Assembly (NCBI GenBank): GCA_964462675.1
Contig: CAYWYS010000007.1
Coordinates: 1 to 64,000 of the forward strand
Direction: 5' to 3'
Length of the DNA: 64,000 nt
Origin: XN24 sp964462675
GTDB taxonomy: Bacteria; Pseudomonadota; Gammaproteobacteria; Steroidobacterales; XN24
The position numbers and the translations under genes are program-made. Positions 16,350 through 24,405 of this stretch are shown here, in pieces. Numbering within the stretch: position 1 is the stretch's first letter; each line of letters begins with the position of its first letter. Under the pieces are notes generated by a model. The model did no database searches. It was not told the DNA's origin and worked only from the letters and a program-made list of their open reading frames with translations.

Positions 16350-18578
16350 ATGGCGGCGCTCGACGAGGGAGCCAGGCTCTGTGGCCGCTACATGCTGATC
16401 CGCCGGCTCGGGCGCGGCGGGATGGCGGAGGTGTGGCTGGCCGACGATGCGGAGAGTGGCGAGCGGGTCGCGCTGAAGTGCCTGTTGCCGGAGTTCGCGG
16501 CGCAGCCGGGCATGCTGCGGCTGTTCGAGCAGGAAGCCCGGCGCGTCGCGCGCCTCGCGCATCCGAACATCGTGCGCATCCGCGCGTTTCACGGCGATGC
16601 CTCGCCGCCTTGCTTCTCGATGGAGGCCATCGACGGCCCGGACCTGCGCGCTGCCCGCGGCCGCCCGGCAGCCGAGCTTGCCGCGCTGCTCGCGCCGGTG
16701 GCCGACGCGCTGTTCCGCGTCCATGGCCTTGGTCTGGTGCACCGCGACCTGAAGCCCTCGAACGTGCTGCTGGCCGCCGACGGTCGGGCCTGCCTGACCG
16801 ATTTCGGCGTGGCCGCGGCGCTCGAGGCAGTACCGGGCGAACTGCGCGTCGCGGGCGGTGGCTCCGACGACTTCGCCAGCCCCGAGCAGCGCGCCGGGCA
16901 GCCGCCGGCGATCAGCGACGACGCCTGGGGCTTCGGCAAGCTGATCCAGTCCTTGCTCGCGCCGGCGGAGCAGCGGGGTCCGTTGGCCGAGCTCGCCGCG
17001 CGGCTGACCGCGGCGGCGCCCGCCGCCCGGCCAGCGGACTTCGGCGAGCTGCGCGAGCAGCTGCGTTCGATTGCCGGCCAGCGTCCGGCCAGCGAGGCCC
17101 TCAGGGTGCGCCGGCCGGAAATGTTGCGCCCGCCGGGCGCGCACGGCAGTCCGGCCGCAGCGCGCGACCGCGGCGGCGCGCGCTGGGTATGGGGCGGCCT
17201 GGCCGTGTTGCTCGCGGCGCTGGGCGTCGTCGTGTTCCTGTTGCCGGACTGGGCCGCCGAGCGGCGCGCCGCGGCACCGCCCGCAGAGCGCCCGACGCCG
17301 GCGGACAGCGCGCCGGCGGAAGCGCCGGCGGACACGATCCGGCGGCTCGTCGATGCCAGGCGTGCCGCCGACGCGGTGCGCGAGCAGCTCGATGTCGCGC
17401 TGGCCGAGCTCGAGGCGCACGCGGCCGAGCGCTGGGCGCGCCCCGAGTTCGCCGCGCTGCAGGCCGGCGTCGCGCTCGGCCAAGAGGCCTATGGGCGGCG
17501 CGATTACGAGCGCGCGACCACCGCGTGGCAGCAGGCGCTCGAGGGCGCCGGGGCCCTCGAGGCCCGCCGCGTGGCGATCGTCGCCGACGCACTGGCGACC
17601 GGCGACACGGCGCTCGAGGCCGGCCCGGCCGCGGCCGCCGTCGAGGCCTTCGGGCTTGCGGCGGCGGCCGACCCGGGCAACCCGGTGGCGCTGCGCGGCC
17701 TGGAGCGCGCGGCTGTCCTTGATGCGGTCCTCGTGGCGATGGCGGCAGGCGCAGCGGCGGAGCGCGAGGGCCGCCTCGACGCGGCGCGCGAGGCGTATGC
17801 GCAGGCGGCCGGCCTCGACCCGGATCATGCCGCGGCGACGGCGGCGCGGGCGCGGGTCGACGCAGCGGCCGGCGCCGCGAGCTTCCAGGCGGCGATGAGC
17901 CGCGGTTACGCGGCGCTGGACGCCCGTGATCCGGCGGCCGCGCGGGCGGCCTTCGAGGCCGCGCGCCGGGCACGGCCGGGTTCCCCGGAGGCGGCCGACG
18001 GCCTGGCCCAGGCCGAGACCCTGCGTCGCGAACGGGCGATTGACCAGTTCTCCGCCGCAGCGCGTGCGGCCGAGGCCGGCGAGCGGTGGCCGGCGGCGAT
18101 CGAGGCGTGGCGCGGCGTGCTGGCCGAGAGCGGCACGGACGAGGCCGCCCGCCAGGGACTGGCGCGGGCGACGGCGCGCGCCGAACTCGCCGAGCGGCTC
18201 GAAGGCTTTCTCGCGGAGCCGTTCCGCCTCACCCAGGACGAGGTTCACGAGGCGGCGCAAGCAACCTTGGCCGAAGCGCGTGCCGCGCCGGCACCGGCCG
18301 CGGCGCTCGGGGCCCGTGCCGACGTGCTGGCCGGCGCGCTGGCACTGGCGGCGACGCCCGTGGCGGTCGTGTTCGAGTCCGACAACCAGACCGAGGTGCT
18401 GCTGCACCGGGTCGGCCGGCTGGGAACCTTCCAGCGGCGCGCGCTGGAGCTGAAACCCGGCCGCTATACTGCCGTGGGATCCCGGCCCGGCTACCGCGAC
18501 GTGCGCCGGGAATTCGTCGTCGAGCCCGGCCGACCGATGCCGGGGCCGATCGTCGTCCGCAGCGAGGAGCCGATTTGA
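16350..18578 (+). CDS. Transmembrane Ser/Thr protein kinase with periplasmic repeat domain
   Basis: 742 residues. Cytoplasmic Hanks-type kinase at about 14-240 with every key residue: Gly loop GRGGMAEV (21-28), Lys43, HRDLKPSN (131-138, catalytic Asp133), DFG (151-153) and an ASPEQ segment in place of APE. One membrane helix at about 280-299. The periplasmic part is a TPR-like alpha-helical repeat region followed by a C-terminal PEGA-like beta domain (LKPGRYTAVGSRPGY). The last four bases overlap the start of the next gene. No phosphatase gene is present in the operon. Probable targets are the FHA proteins downstream (inference). Confidence 0.9.
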   Translation: MAALDEGARLCGRYMLIRRLGRGGMAEVWLADDAESGERVALKCLLPEFAAQPGMLRLFEQEARRVARLAHPNIVRIRAFHGDASPPCFSMEAIDGPDLRAARGRPAAELAALLAPVADALFRVHGLGLVHRDLKPSNVLLAADGRACLTDFGVAAALEAVPGELRVAGGGSDDFASPEQRAGQPPAISDDAWGFGKLIQSLLAPAEQRGPLAELAARLTAAAPAARPADFGELREQLRSIAGQRPASEALRVRRPEMLRPPGAHGSPAAARDRGGARWVWGGLAVLLAALGVVVFLLPDWAAERRAAAPPAERPTPADSAPAEAPADTIRRLVDARRAADAVREQLDVALAELEAHAAERWARPEFAALQAGVALGQEAYGRRDYERATTAWQQALEGAGALEARRVAIVADALATGDTALEAGPAAAAVEAFGLAAAADPGNPVALRGLERAAVLDAVLVAMAAGAAAEREGRLDAAREAYAQAAGLDPDHAAATAARARVDAAAGAASFQAAMSRGYAALDARDPAAARAAFEAARRARPGSPEAADGLAQAETLRRERAIDQFSAAARAAEAGERWPAAIEAWRGVLAESGTDEAARQGLARATARAELAERLEGFLAEPFRLTQDEVHEAAQATLAEARAAPAPAAALGARADVLAGALALAATPVAVVFESDNQTEVLLHRVGRLGTFQRRALELKPGRYTAVGSRPGYRDVRREFVVEPGRPMPGPIVVRSEEPI

Positions 18579-20887
18579 GCGTTGCCGTGCGGGTACGCAC
18601 GTCGTCCGGGACGCGCGAATATCGCGAGGCCGAGTTGCCGCTGGTGCTCGGTGCCGGACCCGAGGCGGGCATGCCGCTCACCGATACCGGCCTGCCGCGG
18701 CGCGCGGCTGTGCTCGGGCGGCGCCAGGGGCGCTATTACCTGCAGGCCGTGCCGGGCGTCGACGTCCTCGTGCTCAATGGCGAGCCGGTCATCGGCGCGT
18801 CCGCCTGGCTCGCGGCCGGGGATCGCATCGCGATCGGTGCGGATCGGTTCGCGGTCGAGACGGCCGGCGAGGTGCTGGAGCTCGCGGCGGCGGGGCTCGA
18901 GGAAGCCGTTACGGCGCCGCCGGTGCTGATCGAGGCCGCGGCGGATATCGCGCGACCGCCGGCGGAAGGTGAGCTCTTGAAGCCGGCCGAGTTCCGGCGC
19001 GCGATCCGCGCCCTGCAGGTGCCGCCGCCACGGCGCGCTTGGCAACTGAAGGCGTCGGCGCTGACCGGCGCGGCGCTGCTGGCGGCGCTGGCGGCGTTCG
19101 TGTTCACGGCCACGCCGGTGCGCATCGAAGTGATGCCCGAGCCCGAGCGGCTGGCGGTGCGCGGCGGGCTGCTGACGCCGTCGCTGGGCGGGCGTTTCCT
19201 GCTGCGGCCGGGCCGCTACACCGTCGCGGCGCGGCGGGAGGGCTACGCCTTGCTGGAGCGCGAGCTCGAGGTCGCGGCGGGCGGCGCCACGGAATTTCGC
19301 TTCGTGCTGGAGCGGCTGCCTGACGTCTACACCGTCACCAGCGGCGCGCTCGCCGGTGCACGCGTGCTGCTCGACGGGGTCGAGGTCGGCGCCACGCCGC
19401 TCGCGGGTCTCGAGTTGACGCCCGGCCTGCGCCACCTGCGCCTCGAGGCCGAGCGTCACCTGCCGCTGGATGTCGAGCTCGAGGTCGAGGGCGGCGGCCG
19501 GCAGCTCGCGCTCGAGCTGGCGCTGGCGCCGGACTGGGGCGAGCTGGTCGTCGAATCGAGCCCGCCGGGTGCGCAAGTCTCGGCGGATGGCATCGCGCTC
19601 GGCCAGACGCCGCTGACCGCCGAACTCGCCTCGGGTCGGCACGAGATCGAGGTGGCGCTGGCCGGTCACAAGCCCTGGCGCGGGCAGGTCGTCGTCGAGG
19701 CCGAGGGCCGGGTGGCGTTGCCCGAGATCGTGCTCGAGCAGGCGGATGGCCGGCTGCGCGTCGCCAGCGAGCCGGCCGGCGCCTCAGTGCTGGTCGAGGG
19801 CGAGTACCGCGGCCTGACGCCGCTGGAGCTGTACTTGCCGCCGGGGCGCGCGCAGCGTATCGAGCTGAGAAGGGCCGGCTTCACTCGCGTCACGCGGACC
19901 CTGACGCTCGCCTCGGGCGCCGACGAGCGCCTGTCAGTGAGGCTCGAAGCGATCCCCGGCGCGGCCGCGGCCGCGCCCGCGCCGCCGGTCGCTGCAGCAC
20001 GCCCCGCAAGCGCGCCGCCGACCGCGCCGGCAGGCACTCCTGCGCCGGCGCCGACACAGCCCGAGCGGATTCGCACCAGCCAGGGCGCGGAGCTCGTGCT
20101 CGTGCAGCCGGGGCGCTTCACGATGGGCGCCTCGCGGCGCGAGCCGGGTCGTCGCGCCAACGAGAACCTGCGCGCGGTCGAGTTGACGCGCGCCTTCTAC
20201 ATCGGCACGACACCGGTCACGAATGCGCAGTTCCGCGCGTTCGAGCCGCAGCATCGATCCGGCGAGGCCGGGCGCTACGGGCTGGACGGCGAGCGCCACC
20301 CGGTCGTGCGCGTCAGCTGGGCGCAGGCGGCAGCATACTGCAACTGGCTGTCGGCGCAGGACGGCCTGCCGCCCGCCTACAGGCAGGTCGGCGAGGACTG
20401 GCAGCTGATCGAACCGCGCACCCGCGGCTACCGGCTGCCGACCGAGGCGGAGTGGGCCTGGGCCGCGCGCTACGAGGGCCGCGCGGCGGAAGCGCCGCGC
20501 TATCCGTGGGGCGCGGCCCTGCCGCCGCCCAGCCGTTCCGGCAACTACGCCGACGAATCGGCGCGCGTCGTGCTCGGCGCCGTCATCGCCCGTTACGAGG
20601 ACGGCTACCCGGTCACCTCGCCGGTCGGCAGCTTTGCGGCGAACCGTCTCGGGCTGTTCGACGTCGGCGGCAACGTCGCCGAGTGGATCGGGGACCTCTA
20701 CGGGGTCTATCCGCCGTCGGACGAGTTGCTGGTCGATCCCGGCGGGCCGTCGAGCGGGCAATTCCGCGTGATCCGCGGTTCGAGCTGGATGCATCATGGC
20801 GCGACGGAACTGCGGCTGAGTTATCGTGACTACGGCGACAAGCCGCGGCCCGACCTGGGCTTCAGGATTGCGCGCGATCTGGAGTGA
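18575..20887 (+). CDS. FHA-like / PEGA / FGE-fold membrane protein
   Basis: 770 residues from a TTG start at 18575 that overlaps the kinase stop, with AGGAG at 18565-18569. Order: FHA-like domain (about 1-95), membrane helix (161-180), several PEGA-type beta repeats (about 255-455, for example GAQVSADGIALGQTPL), a Pro/Ala linker (462-496) and an FGE-sulfatase fold (about 505-770: FTMGASRREPG, LPTEAEWAWAARYEG, GGNVAEWIGD, GFRIARD). The usual cysteine near the C-terminal GFR motif is replaced (GFRIA), so this FGE domain is probably a binding module. It places a phosphothreonine reader inside and a large sensor or wall-binding part outside. Confidence 0.85.
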   Translation: MSVAVRVRTSSGTREYREAELPLVLGAGPEAGMPLTDTGLPRRAAVLGRRQGRYYLQAVPGVDVLVLNGEPVIGASAWLAAGDRIAIGADRFAVETAGEVLELAAAGLEEAVTAPPVLIEAAADIARPPAEGELLKPAEFRRAIRALQVPPPRRAWQLKASALTGAALLAALAAFVFTATPVRIEVMPEPERLAVRGGLLTPSLGGRFLLRPGRYTVAARREGYALLERELEVAAGGATEFRFVLERLPDVYTVTSGALAGARVLLDGVEVGATPLAGLELTPGLRHLRLEAERHLPLDVELEVEGGGRQLALELALAPDWGELVVESSPPGAQVSADGIALGQTPLTAELASGRHEIEVALAGHKPWRGQVVVEAEGRVALPEIVLEQADGRLRVASEPAGASVLVEGEYRGLTPLELYLPPGRAQRIELRRAGFTRVTRTLTLASGADERLSVRLEAIPGAAAAAPAPPVAAARPASAPPTAPAGTPAPAPTQPERIRTSQGAELVLVQPGRFTMGASRREPGRRANENLRAVELTRAFYIGTTPVTNAQFRAFEPQHRSGEAGRYGLDGERHPVVRVSWAQAAAYCNWLSAQDGLPPAYRQVGEDWQLIEPRTRGYRLPTEAEWAWAARYEGRAAEAPRYPWGAALPPPSRSGNYADESARVVLGAVIARYEDGYPVTSPVGSFAANRLGLFDVGGNVAEWIGDLYGVYPPSDELLVDPGGPSSGQFRVIRGSSWMHHGATELRLSYRDYGDKPRPDLGFRIARDLE

Positions 20888-20891
20888 GACG

Positions 20892-21119
20892 ATGTTGCAG
20901 AAACTGGGCTTGCTGGGGCTGCTGATGTTGGTGATCGCGTCGCTGGCCATGGGGCAGGATGCCCGCAGAGACGCAGAGACGCCCGCAGGGAAAACCGCAG
21001 AGAGCGCAGAGAGCGCAGAGAGCGCGGAGGGCGCGGAGGGCGCAGAGACGAGCGAGCCGTTCGTGCCGACCGAGAAGGTGCCGGCGGACGCCAGCATTGC
21101 ATTTCCCGTGGATATCTGA
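20892..21119 (+). CDS. Small exported peptide with AES repeats
   Basis: 75 residues. Signal peptide (LGLLGLLMLVIASLAMGQ), then a repeat of Ala-Glu-Ser/Gly encoded by a 9-bp tandem DNA repeat (about 20996-21050), and an ordered ending EPFVPTEKVPADASIAFPVDI. The C-terminal motif looks like the conserved part. It lies 4 bases after the FGE-fold gene and 8 bases before the channel gene, so it belongs to the operon. Possibly a small periplasmic subunit or plug of the channel (inference). Confidence 0.7.
   Translation: MLQKLGLLGLLMLVIASLAMGQDARRDAETPAGKTAESAESAESAEGAEGAETSEPFVPTEKVPADASIAFPVDI
20996..21050 (+). repeat. 9-bp tandem repeat inside the small exported-peptide gene
   Basis: Units of GCAGAGAGC and variants encode Ala-Glu-Ser/Gly about six times. 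The same GCAGAGACGCAGAG-type DNA also occurs at 10590-10616 outside a gene, so the sequence may expand at DNA level. Changes in copy number stay in frame and would alter linker length. Confidence 0.75.
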
Positions 21120-21127
21120 GGCCGTCG

Positions 21128-21925
21128 ATGAAGCGTCGCTTTCCGACCGAGTTCGTGTTCCAGCTGTTCGCGCTGATCGTCGCGATCATTCTCGTGCACG
21201 CGGTGTACGTCACGATCGTGCGGCCGAACGCCGCCGAGGATCTGCGCGAGCAGCAGATCCAGCTGGCGGACAACCCGGACGCCGTCGTCGAGCGCTCGGC
21301 CTGGATCATCGTCAAGGACTTCGAGCAGGAGGCCTGCTTCATCCTGATGCTGTGGGCGATGGCGATCATGGGCTACAAGGGCTGGCGGCTGTCGCGCGAG
21401 CGGGCGCTGCTCGACGTGGAGTTGATCCCGGTGGCCGAGGGCTTGAGGATCCTGCCGGAAGACACGCGCGAGTATGCCCGCCAGGTCCAGGCGTTGCCGG
21501 AGGGCGTGCGCGAATACCTGCTGCCGCGGGCGCTGCTGACGGCGCTGCATCGCTTCGAATCGACGCGCAGCATCCAGGACGTCGCGGCGGCGGCCGACGC
21601 AGTGTTCGACGAGGAATCCGAGCGGCTCGAGTCCGAACTCTCGATGATCCGCTACATCGCCTGGGCGATCCCGTCGATCGGCTTCATCGGCACCGTGCGC
21701 GGCATCGGCGACGCGCTCTCGCAGGCCCACCAGGCGGTCGAGGGCAACATCACGGGCGTCACGCAGAGTCTCGGCACGGCCTTCAATTCGACCTTCATCG
21801 CGCTGCTGATCAGCATCGTGATCATGTTTCTCGTGCACCAGATCCAGCTTTACCAGGAACGCCTCGTGCTCGAGTCCAAGGAGTACGCCGACCGGCACCT
21901 GGTGCGGCAGCTGCAGGTCAGGTAG
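21128..21925 (+). CDS. MotA/TolQ/ExbB-like proton-channel subunit
   Basis: 265 residues. Membrane segments at about 10-31, 68-86, 174-195 and 213-238. The third and fourth (AIPSIGFIGTVRGIGDAL and GTAFNSTFIALLISIVIMF) match the MotA/TolQ/ExbB pore pair, and a cytoplasmic loop of about 85 residues separates helices 2 and 3 as in MotA. The partner normally supplied by MotB/TolR/ExbD is probably one or both vWA proteins encoded later in the operon, which have one N-terminal helix. It would couple ion flow to movement of periplasmic parts (inference from family). Confidence 0.85.
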   Translation: MKRRFPTEFVFQLFALIVAIILVHAVYVTIVRPNAAEDLREQQIQLADNPDAVVERSAWIIVKDFEQEACFILMLWAMAIMGYKGWRLSRERALLDVELIPVAEGLRILPEDTREYARQVQALPEGVREYLLPRALLTALHRFESTRSIQDVAAAADAVFDEESERLESELSMIRYIAWAIPSIGFIGTVRGIGDALSQAHQAVEGNITGVTQSLGTAFNSTFIALLISIVIMFLVHQIQLYQERLVLESKEYADRHLVRQLQVR

Positions 21926-21931
21926 CGGCCG

Positions 21932-23305
21932 GTGGCGGTGCTCGCGCTCGAGCTCAACGATGCCGGCCTGCTGAGCTCGACCGGGCAAGGCTGGCGGGAC
22001 GAGGGCCCCGGCTACGCGCTGCTTGATCCAGACCGCTTGCTGCTCGGTGCGGAAGCCCGCGCCCAGGCGCGGCTGCGGCCGCGCCGGCTCAACCACCAGT
22101 TCTGGGCCCGGCTGGATACCGCGCCGCTGTTGCAGCCGACGGCGCTGGCCGCGTCGCACGCCGACCTCGCCTGCGCCCAGCTCGATGCGATCTGGCGTCG
22201 CCGGCCGGCCGACGCGGATGCGTTGCTGTTGGTCGCGCCCGCATTCCTCGATCGCGACGCGCTCGGCCTGGTGCTCGGCATTGCCGCCGAGCTTGGCATC
22301 CCGGTCAGCGGCCTGGTCGACGCGGCCGTCGCGGCCAGCACGCAATGGGCGCCCGGGCGGGAGCTCGCGCACCTGGACCTCGGCCTGCACGGCGCACTGC
22401 TGACGCGGATCGAGCAGTCCGACGCCTTGCAGCGGGGCGAGTTCGAGCTGTTGCCGACGGCGGGCCTGCTCACGCTCGAAGACGCGTGGGCGCGGGTCGC
22501 GGCCGGCGCCTTCGTCACGCAGACGCGCTTCGACCCGCTGCATGCCGCGGCATCCGAGCAGGCGCTGTACGACAAGCTGCCGGGCTGGCTCGCGGCGCTG
22601 CTCGAGGCCGAGGAGACCTTCGCCGAGCTGACGCTGAACGGGCGGCCGCTGCCCGCCACGCTCGCGCGGGGCCCGGTCGTCGCGGCGGCGGCCGGCGCCT
22701 ACCGGGCGATTGCCGAGCGCCTCGAACACTGGCGCCGGCCAGGCATGCGCTGGCTGCTGCAGGTGTCGCACCGTGCCGCGGCGCTGCCCGGCCTGGCCCG
22801 CTTTCTCGGCGAGCAGCCGGGCGTCGAGCTGCTGTGCCTCGCCCCGGATGCGGCGCTCGCCGGCGCGCTCGCGCGACGCGACGACTTGCCGGCCGGCGGC
22901 GAAGGCGTGCGCTTCGTGACGCGCCTGCACGCCCTCGGTACGCTCGCGCCGGCGCGCCGCGACGCGGCGGACGATGCCGCCGGCGACACGCAGCTGCCGA
23001 CCCATGTGCTGCACGAGGGCGAGGCGCTGCCGATCGGCGCGGCGGGGCTCGCGATCGGCACCGCGCCGCCGCGTGAGCAGCCGGTGCTGGTCATCCCCGG
23101 GTCGCCGGCCGGCATTTCCAGGCTGCATTGCATCGTGCGCCGCGAGGACGGGCGCGTCGTGGTCGAGGACCTGAGCCGCTTCGGCAGTTTCGTCAACGAG
23201 CAACGCGTCGACGGACGCGGCCCGCTCGCACCCGGCGACCGGCTGCGGCTCGGCTCGCCCGGCGTCGTGCTGCAGCTGATCCGCGTGCGGACCGACGGCG
23301 GGTGA
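21932..23305 (+). CDS. FHA-domain protein with unassigned N-terminal domain
   Basis: 457 residues from GTG at 21932. The C-terminal 110 residues are a clear FHA domain (GISRLHCIVRREDGR, then DLSRFGSFVNEQRV), a phosphothreonine-binding module. The first 330 residues have no assigned function; the opening VLALELNDAGL and later GRELAHLDLGLHGALL resemble phosphate-binding strands of the actin/Hsp70-like fold seen in GspL and PilM, so a cytoplasmic scaffold of that kind is possible. No membrane helix. It overlaps the next gene by 4 bases (GTGA). It may read phosphorylation by the operon kinase (inference). Confidence 0.75.
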   Translation: MAVLALELNDAGLLSSTGQGWRDEGPGYALLDPDRLLLGAEARAQARLRPRRLNHQFWARLDTAPLLQPTALAASHADLACAQLDAIWRRRPADADALLLVAPAFLDRDALGLVLGIAAELGIPVSGLVDAAVAASTQWAPGRELAHLDLGLHGALLTRIEQSDALQRGEFELLPTAGLLTLEDAWARVAAGAFVTQTRFDPLHAAASEQALYDKLPGWLAALLEAEETFAELTLNGRPLPATLARGPVVAAAAGAYRAIAERLEHWRRPGMRWLLQVSHRAAALPGLARFLGEQPGVELLCLAPDAALAGALARRDDLPAGGEGVRFVTRLHALGTLAPARRDAADDAAGDTQLPTHVLHEGEALPIGAAGLAIGTAPPREQPVLVIPGSPAGISRLHCIVRREDGRVVVEDLSRFGSFVNEQRVDGRGPLAPGDRLRLGSPGVVLQLIRVRTDGG

Positions 23306-24405
23306 GCCGCGGCAAGGGACGGCGTCCCACCGAGACCTTCAGCCTGTCCTTCCTGGACATCATGAGCTGCGGCTTCGGCGCGATCGTGCTGTTCTTCGTC
23401 ATCATCAACGCGACCATGGCGAAGCGTTCTGACGAGCTGAATCGCGACTTGTCGGTCCGCGCCGAGATGCTGCGCCTCGAGGTCGCGGAAGGCGACGAGA
23501 ACCTGGTAGAGCTGCGCAACACGCTCGAGGACATCGAGAAGCGGCGCGTCGAGGCGCAGGGCCAGGCGCAGCGGATCATCGAGCTGAGCCGCGCACGCCG
23601 CGAAGAGCTCGCCGCGCTCGAGCAGAACACGGTGGCCCAGCGCGAGAGCATCGAGCGCTTGCAGGCGGACCTGCTGTCGCTCGACGAGGAGAGCCGGCGC
23701 TTGTCGGCCGCCGCCCGGCAGCCGAGCGACGAGGGCACGCGCGTGCGCGCGTTCGTCGGCGCGGGCGACCGCCAGTACGTCACCGGCCTGAGGGTGGGCG
23801 GGCGACGCGTGCTGATCCTGCTCGACGCCTCCGCCAGCATGCTCGACGACACCATCGTCAACGTGATCCGGCGCCGCAACATGCCGGATGCGCAGAAGCT
23901 CGCCGCGCCGAAGTGGCGACGTGCGCTCGCCACGGTCGAGTGGATCACGACGCAGCTCGCGCCGGACTCGACCTTCCAGCTGTACAGTTTCGCGGAAACG
24001 GCGGCGCCGCTGGTCGCGGACAGCGACGGCCGCTGGCTCAGCACCGCCGATCCGGCCAACCTCGACGAGGCCATCCGCGCGGCGCGCCGCACGATCCCGC
24101 ATGGCGGCACCAGCCTGTGGCATGCCTTCGACACGGTGCGCCGCATGCAGCCGCCGCCGGACAACGTGTTCATCATCACCGACGGCCTGCCGACGATGGG
24201 CGAGACGCGCCCGCGCGCCAGCACCGTCAGCGGCAGCGAGCGCATGCGCCACTTCGAGCAGGCGCAGCGCCGGTTGCCGCAGGGCGTCCCGGTCAACGTC
24301 GTGCTGCTGCCGATGGAGGGCGACGCGGAGGCGCCCAGCGCCTTCTGGCGACTCGCCATCGCCAGTCGCGGCGCGTACCTCGCGCCGTCGAGGGACTGGC
24401 CGTGA
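23302..24405 (+). CDS. Membrane-anchored coiled-coil vWA protein 1
   Basis: 367 residues from GTG at 23302. N-terminal anchor TFSLSFLDIMSCGFGAIVLF with one membrane helix (about 17-38), a coiled coil at about 42-138, and a von Willebrand factor A domain with the metal-site motif DASAS at 175-179 (DxSxS), later TSLWHAFDTV and a TDG segment (IITDGLPTMG). Topology resembles MotB/TolR/ExbD: one helix and a periplasmic domain, here vWA instead of a peptidoglycan-binding fold. It starts inside the FHA gene stop and overlaps its paralogue by 4 bases. Confidence 0.85.
   Translation: MSRGKGRRPTETFSLSFLDIMSCGFGAIVLFFVIINATMAKRSDELNRDLSVRAEMLRLEVAEGDENLVELRNTLEDIEKRRVEAQGQAQRIIELSRARREELAALEQNTVAQRESIERLQADLLSLDEESRRLSAAARQPSDEGTRVRAFVGAGDRQYVTGLRVGGRRVLILLDASASMLDDTIVNVIRRRNMPDAQKLAAPKWRRALATVEWITTQLAPDSTFQLYSFAETAAPLVADSDGRWLSTADPANLDEAIRAARRTIPHGGTSLWHAFDTVRRMQPPPDNVFIITDGLPTMGETRPRASTVSGSERMRHFEQAQRRLPQGVPVNVVLLPMEGDAEAPSAFWRLAIASRGAYLAPSRDWP

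Noticed and set aside
15132..18407. Very long minus-strand frame (over 1000 codons) under the lipoprotein and kinase genes
   Set aside because: Arg/Ala/Gly-rich shadow typical of GC-rich DNA; the plus strand has kinase motifs in correct order.
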